Under the pieces are notes generated by a model. That model saw only the letters and a program-made list of their open reading frames with translations, was not told where the DNA came from and searched no databases. Of a stretch of DNA of 64,000 nt, positions 56,041 to 64,000 are shown piece after piece. How positions within the stretch are numbered: the first letter of the stretch is position 1; every line of letters starts with the position of its first letter. Source of the DNA: an uncultured Bacteroidales bacterium (lineage in GTDB: Bacteria > Bacteroidota > Bacteroidia > Bacteroidales > UBA932); NCBI GenBank assembly GCA_944326235.1, contig CALVDH010000004.1, forward strand, positions 1-64,000, in the 5' to 3' direction. The translations under genes and the position numbers were made by a program.

Positions 56041-56796
56041 ATGACTTTTAACGAGCGGATTCCCGCGGACATCCGTGCCGCCGGCGGAGTATCCCGCATG
56101 AGCGACCCGAAGATGATCCGCGGCATCCAGAACGCAGTCAGCATCCCCGTCATGGCCAAGGTCCGTATCGGACATTTCGTAGAGGCCCAGATACTCCAGG
56201 CCCTGGAGATCGACTACATCGACGAAAGCGAGGTACTCTCTCCCGCCGACGGTGTCTACCACATCGACAAGACCAAGTTCCGCGTGCCCTTCGTCTGCGG
56301 AGCCAAGAACCTGGGTGAGGCCCTGCGCCGTATCGCCGAGGGAGCCTCGATGATCCGCACCAAGGGCGAACCCGGCACCGGTGACGTGATACAGGCCGTG
56401 ACCCACATGCGCAGCATGATGCGCGACATCCGCCGTCTCCAGGCCCTGCCCGAGGACGAGCTGTACAACGAGGCCAAGGAACTGGAAGTTCCCTACGACC
56501 TGGTCAAGTACGTACACGAGAACGGCAAGCTGCCCGTAGTGAACTTCGCAGCCGGCGGAGTGGCCACCCCCGCTGACGCCGCCCTGATGATGCAGCTCGG
56601 CGCCGAGGGAGTCTTCGTAGGCTCCGGTATCTTCAAGTCCGGCAATCCGGAGAAGAGGGCCCGCGCCATCGTCAACGCAGTGACCAACTACAACGACGCC
56701 GCCCTGCTGGCCGAGGTATCCACCGACCTGGGCGAGGCCATGGTCGGCATCAACGAGGAGGAGATCACCATCCTGATGGCCGAAAGAGGCAAATAA
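56041..56796 (+). pseudogene. pdxS: PLP synthase subunit PdxS, 5'-truncated
   Basis: 251 residues against about 290 in the family. From [12 protein letters not shown] onward it is a normal PdxS with the Schiff-base Lys in [19 protein letters not shown] and [20 protein letters not shown]. The first about 45 residues are missing, including the GGVIMDV strand with the catalytic Asp. TAA lies in frame just before the ATG (56029-56031) and the upstream 200 bases do not encode the lost part in any frame. A TAAATTTG box ends 4 nt before the ATG, so a short form could be expressed, but the barrel would lack its first strand. pdxT follows, as in intact operons. Real deletion or assembly join: undecided. 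Confidence 0.75.
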
Positions 56797-56817
56797 TCCA
56801 GAATCCGCACACAGACA

Positions 56818-57393
56818 ATGCACACAATAGGCATTCTCGCTCTACAGGGGGCCTTCCTCGAGCATGGACAGATGCTGGAAGGCCTCGGTGTAGAGCACTT
56901 CGAAATCCGTCAGTTGGATGATCTGAACCGGCCGATGGACGGGCTCATCCTGCCCGGCGGCGAGAGCACCGCGATGGGCAAGCTGATGGACTGCCTGGAC
57001 ATGCTGCAGCCGCTCAAGGAACGCATCGCCGGAGGACTTCCGGTATTCGGCACATGCGCCGGCATGATACTGCTGGCCAAGGACCTGGGTGACGAGCCCC
57101 GCCGTTTCCTCCAGACCATGGACATCCGCGTGCTGCGCAACGCCTACGGCCGGCAGCTCGGCAGCTTCTTCACCCGCGGCACCTTCGCCGGGATGGAGGA
57201 CGTGCCCATGACATTTATCCGCGCTCCATACGTCGAGCAGGTCACCGCTCCCGACGTAGAAGTCCTGGCCACGGTAGACGGCCACATCGTAGCCGCCCGC
57301 CAGCGCAACATGCTCGCCACCTCCTTCCACCCCGAACTGAACGACGATCCCCGCATCCACCGCTGGTTCCTCGAGCACCTCGTCGGAGCCTGA
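56818..57393 (+). CDS. pdxT: PLP synthase glutaminase subunit PdxT
   Basis: 191 residues, class I glutaminase: GILALQGAF start, GLILPGGEST, nucleophile Cys in FGTCAGM, and the C-terminal SFHPEL with His and Glu. It feeds ammonia to PdxS. It follows pdxS by 21 nt and ends at a terminator. Confidence 0.96.
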   Translation: MHTIGILALQGAFLEHGQMLEGLGVEHFEIRQLDDLNRPMDGLILPGGESTAMGKLMDCLDMLQPLKERIAGGLPVFGTCAGMILLAKDLGDEPRRFLQTMDIRVLRNAYGRQLGSFFTRGTFAGMEDVPMTFIRAPYVEQVTAPDVEVLATVDGHIVAARQRNMLATSFHPELNDDPRIHRWFLEHLVGA

Positions 57394-57400
57394 ACATAAC

Positions 57401-57440
57401 AGAGAGTGCGTCAAATTTTTTGTTTTGCGCACTCTCTTTT
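57401..57440 (+). terminator. Terminator after pdxT
   Basis: The arms AGAGAGTGCG and CGCACTCTCT enclose an AT-rich loop and run into TTTTG. Confidence 0.75.
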
Positions 57441-57495
57441 GTATATTCGCAGAGTTATCGAAAACCTTGACAACCTTTAACGAACACCTACGGAT

Positions 57496-58872
57496 ATGCA
57501 GACCCTGTCAGACATCATCGCCTCCATCGCCTCGTTTCTCTGGGGATGGCCCCTCATCATCCTGCTTCTCGGCACTCACATCTATCTGACTGTCAGACTC
57601 AGATTCCCTCAACTCAAAATATTCAAGGCCATCAGGCTCTCCGTCACCAAGGACAAGACAGAGCACGGAGACGTGAGCCAGTTCGGCGCCTTAGCCACAG
57701 CCTTAGCCGCCACCATCGGTACCGGCAACATCGTGGGAGTGGCCACGGCCATCACCCTCGGAGGTCCCGGAGCCGTGCTCTGGTGCTGGCTCACAGGCGT
57801 ATTCGGCATGGCCACGAAATACTCGGAGGCCCTGCTGGCAGTAAAATACAGAGTGAAGATCAAGAAGGACGGACACATCCTCGGCGGCCCGATGTACGCC
57901 CTTGAGCGCGGACTCAAGGCCAAATGGCTGGGCGTGCTTTTTGCCGTCTTCGCCGTCGTGGCCTCCTTCGGCATCGGCAACATGGTGCAGTCCAACGCAA
58001 TCTCCATGCTCCTGGACGAGAACCTGCACATCCCGCCCGTAGCCAGCGGCATAGTCATCACCATCCTCACCGCCCTGGTGGTGCTCTTCGGTATCAAGGG
58101 CATATCCAAGGTCTGCACCTGGCTCGTGCCTTTCATGGCCCTGTTCTACATCATCGGCTGCATAGTGATCCTGTGCATCAACTTCGAGTACCTCGGCGAG
58201 ACCATCCGCGTCATCGTCACCTCCGCCTTCTCGCCCCAGGCCGCCGGCGGCGGATTCGTCGGCTCGACCATCATGACCGCCTGCCGCTTCGGTATCGCCC
58301 GCGGACTGTTCTCCAACGAGTCCGGCCTCGGCTCCGCCCCCATCGCCGCCGCAGCCGCCCAGACCCGCAACCCCGTCCGCCAGGCCCTCGTCTCCTCGAC
58401 CGGCACCTTCTGGGACACCGTCGTAGTCTGCGCCATGACAGGCCTCGTCCTGGTAAGCTGCGTGATAGCCCCCAACGGCATCGACTCCGCCAGCGAGACC
58501 CTGACCTCCCAGGCCTTCGGCGTCATACCGGTAGTCGGCCCGATTATCCTGAGCGTAGGCATCGTGACCTTCGCATTCTCCACCATCCTCGGCTGGTCCT
58601 ACTACGGCGAGCGCTGCATCGAGTACCTCGGCGGACGCAAGGCCACCATCGTCTACCGGATACTGTTCATCATAGGCATCTTCGTCGGAGCCGTCGCCAA
58701 CATCTCGATAGTGTGGAACCTGGCCGACATGATGAATGCCCTGATGGCCATCCCCAACCTCATCTCCCTGCTGCTGCTCTCCGGCGTCCTCGTCCGCGAG
58801 ACCCGCTACTGGCTGTGGGAGAAACGCCTCGACGAATACTCCAAGGACGACATTCCCGTCATCGACAAGTAA
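57496..58872 (+). CDS. Alanine/sodium (AGCS family) symporter
   Basis: 458 residues, about ten to eleven transmembrane helices. The family marks are GTGNIVGVATAI near residue 77 and SNESGLGSAPIAAAAAQ (about 275-291). It imports alanine or glycine with sodium. Downstream lie genes for PLP-related enzymes including alanine racemase, so alanine for cell wall use fits the context. A weak box (TATATTCG) lies at about 57441-57450. Confidence 0.93.
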   Translation: MQTLSDIIASIASFLWGWPLIILLLGTHIYLTVRLRFPQLKIFKAIRLSVTKDKTEHGDVSQFGALATALAATIGTGNIVGVATAITLGGPGAVLWCWLTGVFGMATKYSEALLAVKYRVKIKKDGHILGGPMYALERGLKAKWLGVLFAVFAVVASFGIGNMVQSNAISMLLDENLHIPPVASGIVITILTALVVLFGIKGISKVCTWLVPFMALFYIIGCIVILCINFEYLGETIRVIVTSAFSPQAAGGGFVGSTIMTACRFGIARGLFSNESGLGSAPIAAAAAQTRNPVRQALVSSTGTFWDTVVVCAMTGLVLVSCVIAPNGIDSASETLTSQAFGVIPVVGPIILSVGIVTFAFSTILGWSYYGERCIEYLGGRKATIVYRILFIIGIFVGAVANISIVWNLADMMNALMAIPNLISLLLLSGVLVRETRYWLWEKRLDEYSKDDIPVIDK

Positions 58873-58899
58873 CGGGGTATCTTTTCGCCTTTTATTCGC

Positions 58900-58907
58900 T
58901 ATATTTG
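58900..58907 (+). promoter_or_regulatory. -7 box of the HAD-ThiD/PdxK pair
   Basis: TATATTTG, 19 nt before the ATG at 58927. Confidence 0.6.
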
Positions 58908-58926
58908 CGGGCCATTAGAACGTTTT

Positions 58927-59712
58927 ATGATAAAAGCTCTGTTTTTCGACATAGACGGGACACTGGTCAGCTTCAGGACCCATTCGGTGCCGGCTTCCAC
59001 GGTCAGGGCACTGACCGCGGCGCATGAGTCCGGAGTGAGGATATTCATCTCCACCGGACGGCCCGCCCCGCTGATCAACAACCTCGACCCCATCCTGCAC
59101 CTCATCGACGGCTACATCACCGTCAACGGCGCGATATGCACCGTCGGCGGGCAGACGATATCCCGCACCCCCATCGACCCGGAGGACGTGAGGACCATCC
59201 TCGGAGCCGCCGACCGCTGGGGCGTTCCCTCCCTGATCGTGGGAGAGGACCGGGCCATAGTGCACAACCACCGCCCGATCGTGGACCAGGTCTTCGGAGG
59301 CATGCTGGCCATCAAGGGCATAGACACCCGCACCACCACTGAGGAAATGCTCTCCCGTCCCGTATATCAGCTCACCCCCTTCTTCGACGAGGCTCAGGAA
59401 GCCGCCGTCGTACCCATGCTGCGGCACGCCGAGTCTGCCCGCTGGTGCGAGTATTTTTCCGATGTCATCTCCTCCGAGGCCGACAAGGGCCGGGGCATGG
59501 AGATCATCGCCGCGCACGAGGGCATCAGTCTGGCGGAATGCATGGCATTCGGGGACGGAGGCAACGACATCCCTATCCTGCGCCGCGCGGGCACAGGAGT
59601 AGCCATGGGCAATGCAGGAGTGACCGTCAAGGCCGCTGCCGACTACATCACTGACAATATTGACGCCGGAGGAGTGGCCAACGCACTCAGGAATTTCGGC
59701 GTGATCCAATAA
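58927..59712 (+). CDS. Cof-type HAD phosphatase
   Basis: 261 residues. Motif I is FFDIDGTLVS, motif II is FISTGRP, motif III Lys is in SEADKGRGME, and motif IV is AFGDGGNDIPIL. A C2-type cap lies between motifs II and III, which is the Cof/YbjI class acting on sugar or cofactor phosphates. The ThiD/PdxK-type kinase starts 23 nt downstream, so a role in PLP phosphate balance is possible but unproven. Confidence 0.92.
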   Translation: MIKALFFDIDGTLVSFRTHSVPASTVRALTAAHESGVRIFISTGRPAPLINNLDPILHLIDGYITVNGAICTVGGQTISRTPIDPEDVRTILGAADRWGVPSLIVGEDRAIVHNHRPIVDQVFGGMLAIKGIDTRTTTEEMLSRPVYQLTPFFDEAQEAAVVPMLRHAESARWCEYFSDVISSEADKGRGMEIIAAHEGISLAECMAFGDGGNDIPILRRAGTGVAMGNAGVTVKAAADYITDNIDAGGVANALRNFGVIQ

Positions 59713-59735
59713 CTCTCAAGAACTCCTACAAGACA

Positions 59736-60581
59736 ATGGAACATAAAAAAGATTTCGCAAAGGTCTTCATGATCGCCGGCAGCGAGCCCCTCGGCTGCTG
59801 CGGCATCCAGGCAGACATCAAGGCCGTCTCCGCATGCGGCGGATTCGCGGCCGGAGCCACCACCCTCCTCGTGGACATGAACACCACCCAGGTCAAGGGC
59901 ATCCGGACCATGCCGGTGGACATCATCCTCAGCCAGAGCCGGGACTTCCTCGACGACGTGGGCGCCGACTGCATCAAGACAGGCATGCTCTACGAGAAGC
60001 AGATAGTGGAGGCCGTGGCCGGCCTGCTGCGCGAGTACCCGGAGGTGCCCAAGGTCATCGATCCCGTCATGGTGGATTCCGGCGGTACGGCACTCATCCT
60101 CCAGGAAGCCATAGACGCCTACCGCGAGCTGCTTTTCCCCCAGGCCGAAATCATCACCCCCAACATACACGAGGCCCGCGTCCTGGCCGGTGAGGACATC
60201 ACCCTCGACAACGTGGACCGGCTCATCCGGAAGATATCCGAAGCCGGCTGCTCGGTGATCATCAAATCCATACCTGACGGAGACAACCTCATCGACGTCC
60301 TCTACAACCGCCGTACCGACAACATCCGCCGCTTCTCCAAGCGCCGCATCGACACCCGCAACGTCAACGGCACAGGCGACACCTTCGGTTCGGCCATAGC
60401 CACCTACATCGCCAGAAAGTACGACCTGGAGGCAGCGGTCGAAAGAGCCGAGATATTCATCAACGAATCCATAGCCTACGGCTCCGGCTACCGCTTCGGT
60501 CCCGGCTACGGTCCCGTGCATCCATTCTACCGTACGATAGACTTCTTCGAAAGGGAAGACCGCAGCTACTCCTTGAAGTAG
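59736..60581 (+). CDS. ThiD/PdxK-type kinase of the ribokinase fold
   Basis: 281 residues. The ThiD-like front AGSEPLGCCGIQADIKAVSACGGFA, IDPVMVDSGG, ITPNIHEA and the anion-hole motif NGTGDTFGSA (catalytic Asp) are present, and the end GYGPVHPF is like ThiD. ThiD phosphorylates HMP; the B. subtilis PdxK is of the same type and makes PLP from pyridoxal. Neighbouring pdxST and alr favour a pyridoxal/pyridoxamine kinase, but the sequence alone cannot decide. Its last 16 nt overlap the convergent murF-alr end. Confidence 0.78.
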   Translation: MEHKKDFAKVFMIAGSEPLGCCGIQADIKAVSACGGFAAGATTLLVDMNTTQVKGIRTMPVDIILSQSRDFLDDVGADCIKTGMLYEKQIVEAVAGLLREYPEVPKVIDPVMVDSGGTALILQEAIDAYRELLFPQAEIITPNIHEARVLAGEDITLDNVDRLIRKISEAGCSVIIKSIPDGDNLIDVLYNRRTDNIRRFSKRRIDTRNVNGTGDTFGSAIATYIARKYDLEAAVERAEIFINESIAYGSGYRFGPGYGPVHPFYRTIDFFEREDRSYSLK

Positions 60582-62962
60582 AGCCTCTTGACCCGGCGGG
60601 AGATACTCGTCAGCACCTCGTAGGGGATGGTTCCGAGCTTGTCGGAGAGCTCGGTCACGGGGATATTGTGCCCGAAGATCTCCACCTCGTCCCCTACCTG
60701 AGCGCCCGTGCCGGTGACATCCAGCATACAGGCGTCCATGCAGATATTGCCCAGGACAGGGACCCTCCTGCCCCGCACCATCATTTCCCCCACCCCGCAG
60801 CTCAGATGACGGTCCAGTCCGTCCGCGTAGCCCACAGGGATGACCGCCACGTCCGAGGGCCGGCTGACCCGTCCCCTGCGTCCGTAGCCCACTGTCTGGT
60901 CCGGAGTAATCCTGCGTATCGACGCTATGTGCGTCTTGAATGTGCTCACCGGCCTCAGCCCCGGGAGCGGACCTATGCCGTACAGCCCGATGCCCATGCG
61001 CACCATATCGAAGGCATACTGGGGGAAGCGCTCTATACCGGCGCTGTTGAGAATATGCCGCAGTATCTTATAGGGAAAATGCGGCTGCACCATCCCCGTC
61101 ATCTCCCTGAACAGGCGGATCTGCCCGAGGGTAAACTCATCCTCCGCCGGGTCGTCCGCAGCCGCCAGATGGGAGAACATGCTCCGCAGCATCACCGTCC
61201 GCCGTCCTTCCATGAATTCCAGCAATTCCGGTATGTCCTTCTTATCCAGACCAGAACGGTTCATCCCCGTATTTAGCTTCAGATGCACCGGATAGTTCTC
61301 CACTCCTCCCCGGGCCAGCACAGCCTCGAAGTCCCTCAGCAGCGCCAGGGAGTATATCTCCGGCTCCAGGGAAAACTCTATCATCTGGTCAAATGCCTCC
61401 GGCTCGGGGTTCATCACCGCTATCGGCACCGTAATCCCCCTCGAGCGCAGCTCCACACCTTCGTCCGCGTAGGCCACCATCAGGTAGTCGGCGCCGCTGT
61501 ACTGGAGCTGGGCCGCTATCTCCCCGGCGCCGCTGCCGTAGGAGAAGGCCTTCACCATGACGGCCAGCCGGGTTCCGCGCGGCACGCGGTTGCGCAGGAT
61601 GTTGAAGTTGCCGGCCAGCGCATCCAGGTCCACCTCCAGGACTGTAGTATGTGACTGCCGGGCCAGGAAGCCGCCGATGTACTCGAAGCGGAACTGCCGG
61701 GCGCCCTTGATAAGAATGCCCATATCGCGGTAATCCTCCCTCTTCTCGCCGGCCAGGAAAGCCTCGGTCGTCTCATAGAAACGGGTCTGGGGCACATCGA
61801 AAAATGCCCTGCAGCGGGACAGGCAGGGACCGATGCCCACAAAACGGGTGACCCCGGCCTTCCGGAGCTGCGCCGCCACCTCCCGGTATATAGAGCCGTC
61901 CCCTCCCTCCACGTCCACGAAGTCGGAGAGGATGACCACCTTGGGACGGGCATTGTCCTGCACCGCCAGGGCTCCGAGGGCCAGGGCGAAAGAGGCAGGA
62001 TCGGAGTTATAATAATCCTTGATGAGAGTACAGCCGTTGATGCCCTCGCGTATCTCCATGCGCATGGCCACCGGCTGGAGGTCCGCCACCCTCGGAGCCA
62101 GCTGCCCGAGAGTGTAGCCGTGGCAGAGCATGAATGTCACTGCCGTCATGCAGTCCTCGAACGACGCCTCGTCGGCGAAGGGCAGGTGAAGAATGCCGCG
62201 CTCCGGAGCATTGTTCCCGCCACGGCGGTACTCCACATCCACCTCCCGGCCGGAGACGGAGACACTGCTGCCCAGGACCCTTACGTCCGCTTCGGGGGAT
62301 TCTCCCCAGAGGCAGAGGGAGGTCTGCGGGCCGCATTGTTCCCGGATTATCCTCGCTGGCATGCCCTCCCGGCAGATTACCGTCCGGCAGCCGGCGAAGA
62401 GCAGGGCCTTTTCCCGCATTTTCGCCTCGGGTGAAGGAAAATTCTCGCCGTGTGCATCCCCCAGATGAGTGAATACTCCGATGTCAGGACGTATAATCCG
62501 GTGCAGGCGGGCCATCTCCCCGGGTCTGGACATGCCGGCCTCTATCAGGGCGATACGGCAGTCAGGGGTGATCTCCAGGATGGACAGGGGAACGCCGACC
62601 TGCGAGTTGTAGCTTCTCGGGCTCCGGCACAGAGGCAGGTCCTCGCCCAGAAGCTGGGCTATCCACTCCTTGACCACCGTCTTGCCGTTGCTGCCGGTGA
62701 TGGCCGTAACCTCTGCCCGGCACTGCTGCCGGTACAGGGCCGCATCCTCCTGCAGAGCCTCCAGGGTATCGTCCACATACCTTATGGCTGCTCCGTCCAG
62801 GGTATCGAAAACTGCTCTGTGCTCGCTAAGTACGAAATGTCTCACTCCGCGGCTGTACAGCCGTTCCACATAATCATGCCCGTCATTGTTCTGCCCCTTC
62901 AGGGCGTAGAAGACAGTCTCCTCGGGACGGGTCACCGCACGGCTGTCGATGGATACTATCAT
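60566..62962 (-). CDS. MurF-alanine racemase fusion
   Basis: 798 residues. Residues 1-430 are MurF: P-loop ITGSNGKT (88-95), then YNSQVGVP and KDYYNSDPASF. Residues about 440-798 are alanine racemase: LEVDLDALAGN, the PLP Lys471 in MVKAFSYGSG and a C-terminal VGYGRRGRV with the catalytic Tyr. One polypeptide thus makes D-Ala and joins D-Ala-D-Ala to the UDP-tripeptide; this fusion is a Bacteroidetes feature. The start is unusual: it begins just before the DSR motif, so about 25-30 N-terminal residues typical of MurF are absent, and the promoter box at 62982-62989 leaves no room for them. Confidence 0.95.
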   Translation of the reverse strand: MIVSIDSRAVTRPEETVFYALKGQNNDGHDYVERLYSRGVRHFVLSEHRAVFDTLDGAAIRYVDDTLEALQEDAALYRQQCRAEVTAITGSNGKTVVKEWIAQLLGEDLPLCRSPRSYNSQVGVPLSILEITPDCRIALIEAGMSRPGEMARLHRIIRPDIGVFTHLGDAHGENFPSPEAKMREKALLFAGCRTVICREGMPARIIREQCGPQTSLCLWGESPEADVRVLGSSVSVSGREVDVEYRRGGNNAPERGILHLPFADEASFEDCMTAVTFMLCHGYTLGQLAPRVADLQPVAMRMEIREGINGCTLIKDYYNSDPASFALALGALAVQDNARPKVVILSDFVDVEGGDGSIYREVAAQLRKAGVTRFVGIGPCLSRCRAFFDVPQTRFYETTEAFLAGEKREDYRDMGILIKGARQFRFEYIGGFLARQSHTTVLEVDLDALAGNFNILRNRVPRGTRLAVMVKAFSYGSGAGEIAAQLQYSGADYLMVAYADEGVELRSRGITVPIAVMNPEPEAFDQMIEFSLEPEIYSLALLRDFEAVLARGGVENYPVHLKLNTGMNRSGLDKKDIPELLEFMEGRRTVMLRSMFSHLAAADDPAEDEFTLGQIRLFREMTGMVQPHFPYKILRHILNSAGIERFPQYAFDMVRMGIGLYGIGPLPGLRPVSTFKTHIASIRRITPDQTVGYGRRGRVSRPSDVAVIPVGYADGLDRHLSCGVGEMMVRGRRVPVLGNICMDACMLDVTGTGAQVGDEVEIFGHNIPVTELSDKLGTIPYEVLTSISRRVKRLYFKE

Positions 62963-62981
62963 GATGTAGCTTTTTGCAGCG

Positions 62982-62989
62982 CAAATTTA
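62982..62989 (-). promoter_or_regulatory. -7 box of murF-alr
   Basis: TAAATTTG on the minus strand, 19 nt before the ATG at 62962. It fixes the short N-terminus. Confidence 0.6.
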
Positions 62990-63011
62990 ACGTTTTTCCC
63001 GACTTTATCAT

Positions 63012-63019
63012 TATCTTTG
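63012..63019 (+). promoter_or_regulatory. -7 box of the C26 peptidase lipoprotein gene
   Basis: TATCTTTG, 34 nt before the ATG at 63054, divergent from the murF-alr box. Confidence 0.6.
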
Positions 63020-63053
63020 TAAGATTGAAAAGTTACCGATAACTGATCGAAAA

Positions 63054-63857
63054 ATGAAAACCGTCATCCTTACAGCCATCGCACTGTCCGCAGTCCTGAC
63101 CTGCTCCTGCACCTCCTCCCCGGAACAATCCGCTGACAACAATACCGTCATCGGCATCTCCTGCGCCGTGACCGACAATAACTCCCGAATCGGCCGCAAA
63201 TACAGCGAGGCCGTCATCAAGGCCGGAGGCACGCCGTTCCTGCTCCCCGTCACCGAGGACACCGCCGCCCTCTCCCGCATGCTGGACTGCATCGACGCCC
63301 TCATCCTGACCGGAGGCGAGGACCTCAATCCGGCCATCTACGGGGAAGCCCCTCACCCCGAGCTGGGCACCGTCGATACCCTTCGCGACGGCTATGACCT
63401 GTATCTGGTCCGGACAGCGGCATCGCGCGGAATCCCCGTCCTGGGCATCTGCCGCGGAGAGCAGCTGATCAACATAGCCTTCGGAGGCACCCTCTACCAG
63501 GACATTCCCACCCAGAAACCGTCTGAGATCGACCACTACCAGTCATTCACCAACCTCAGGCCCATTCACTCCATCCACCCTGTAGAAGGCACGTGGCTCG
63601 CTGACATAGCCGGCACCGGAGCATATATGGTCAACTCCACCCACCACCAGTCCGCCAAGGACATAGCCCCGGGCTTCAGAGCGGCCGCCTGGTCCCCCGC
63701 CGACTCCATCGTGGAGGCCATCGAGTGCATCGACGGCCGTCCGATATGGGGAGTGCAGTTCCATCCCGAAGGCCTGACCGCCGGCGGCGACACCACAGCC
63801 CTCAACATATTCAGATTCATCGTCTCCAAGGGCCGCGAACACCGCTCCGGAAGGTAA
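63054..63857 (+). CDS. C26-type gamma-glutamyl hydrolase lipoprotein
   Basis: 267 residues. The signal ends LTCSC with two possible lipidated cysteines. The class I glutamine-amidotransferase-like fold has LILTGGEDLNPAIYGE, nucleophile Cys in GICRGEQ, and the catalytic His-Glu in VQFHPEG. It is closest to gamma-glutamyl-GABA hydrolases (PuuD-like), but here it is exported, so it probably splits gamma-glutamyl bonds in the periplasm. The substrate is not known. Confidence 0.87.
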   Translation: MKTVILTAIALSAVLTCSCTSSPEQSADNNTVIGISCAVTDNNSRIGRKYSEAVIKAGGTPFLLPVTEDTAALSRMLDCIDALILTGGEDLNPAIYGEAPHPELGTVDTLRDGYDLYLVRTAASRGIPVLGICRGEQLINIAFGGTLYQDIPTQKPSEIDHYQSFTNLRPIHSIHPVEGTWLADIAGTGAYMVNSTHHQSAKDIAPGFRAAAWSPADSIVEAIECIDGRPIWGVQFHPEGLTAGGDTTALNIFRFIVSKGREHRSGR

Positions 63858-63928
63858 GCGTTCAGGCCCGGCCTTACCGGCTGCACAGATTTTTTGCAGA
63901 AAATTTTGTAAATTCCGAAATAACCCTT

Positions 63929-63936
63929 ACTTTTGC
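63929..63936 (+). promoter_or_regulatory. -7 box of the tRNA gene
   Basis: TACTTTTG with an upstream TTTG at 63906-63909 and a 19-bp spacer, the full Bacteroidetes promoter pattern. It lies 34 nt before the tRNA. Confidence 0.6.
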
Positions 63937-63970
63937 GCTCCCAAACCAAACAAAGGTTACGGACAGACAT

Positions 63971-64000
63971 GGTGCCATAGCTCAGTTGGTAGAGCAAAGG
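63971..64000 (+). tRNA. tRNA, first 30 bases (species not decided)
   Basis: The sequence starts GGTGCCATAGCTCAGTTGG, with a 7-nt acceptor arm, the conserved T8/A9-like TA, and a D-arm GCTC-AGTTGGTA-GAGC. It is cut by the window end before the anticodon. AAAGG at the edge would begin the anticodon stem; tRNA-Phe is a guess only. Confidence 0.85.

Overview
The window comes from a GC-rich member of the Bacteroidota, most likely order Bacteroidales and possibly a Rikenellaceae-like gut or animal-associated lineage; the genus is not resolvable by eye. Supporting evidence: a SusB-type GH97 glucosidase, 6-bladed beta-propeller lipoproteins, DUF4295 beside L33/L28, a MurF-alanine racemase fusion, Rho with a long disordered insert, DPP IV and M16 lipoproteins, and many -7 boxes of the Bacteroidetes form TAnnTTTG placed just ahead of genes.

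Layout. 1-3.3 kb: the tail of a membrane protein, a TlpA-like lipoprotein and a GH97 glucosidase. 3.3-7.1 kb: an AT-richer accessory island with a four-gene operon (thioredoxin-fold lipoprotein, small four-cysteine secreted peptide, two beta-propeller lipoproteins), a fragment of a second GH97 3' end, and a HigBA-like toxin-antitoxin pair. 7.1-14.1 kb (minus): an M3-type peptidase, then the translation block thrS-infC-rpmI-rplT-lepB and rpmB-rpmG-DUF4295. 14.2-15.7 kb: DUF4199 and a polyprenyl-phosphate-type glycosyltransferase. 15.7-20.9 kb (minus): secA-lpd-bactofilin. 21-32.9 kb: a palindromic element, a metal-permease-like protein, meaB, a DUF1573 protein, an M16 protease, a ferredoxin, ridA-rho and an LptD homologue. 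33-45.9 kb (mostly plus): amidase, MCE protein, dnaA-pepD-rpe, birA, and rsfS-ftsH-cdsA-psd-dipeptidase-pyrF. 45.9-47.3 kb: a gene-poor stretch packed with palindromes, tandem repeats and a decayed BACON-like fragment. 47.3-55.3 kb: an operon with a [FeFe]-hydrogenase-like PAS protein, a SpoIIE phosphatase and a 2Fe-2S protein behind an Xaa-Pro aminopeptidase; then an isoaspartyl peptidase and DPP IV. 55.3-64 kb: a PAS protein, a 5'-truncated pdxS followed by pdxT, an alanine/cation symporter, a HAD phosphatase, a ThiD/PdxK-type kinase, murF-alr, a C26-type peptidase lipoprotein, and the first 30 bases of a tRNA.

Most of the window is housekeeping: translation, export (SecA, signal peptidase), envelope building (LptD-like, amidase, CDP-DAG and PE synthesis, MurF-Alr), replication initiation, pyrimidine and PLP supply, and peptide scavenging. 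The parts most worth attention are the secreted-peptide/propeller island with its GH97 scar, the probable H2- or redox-sensing hydrogenase operon, the AUC start of infC, the truncated pdxS, and a dispersed family of long-stem palindromes with a shared core.
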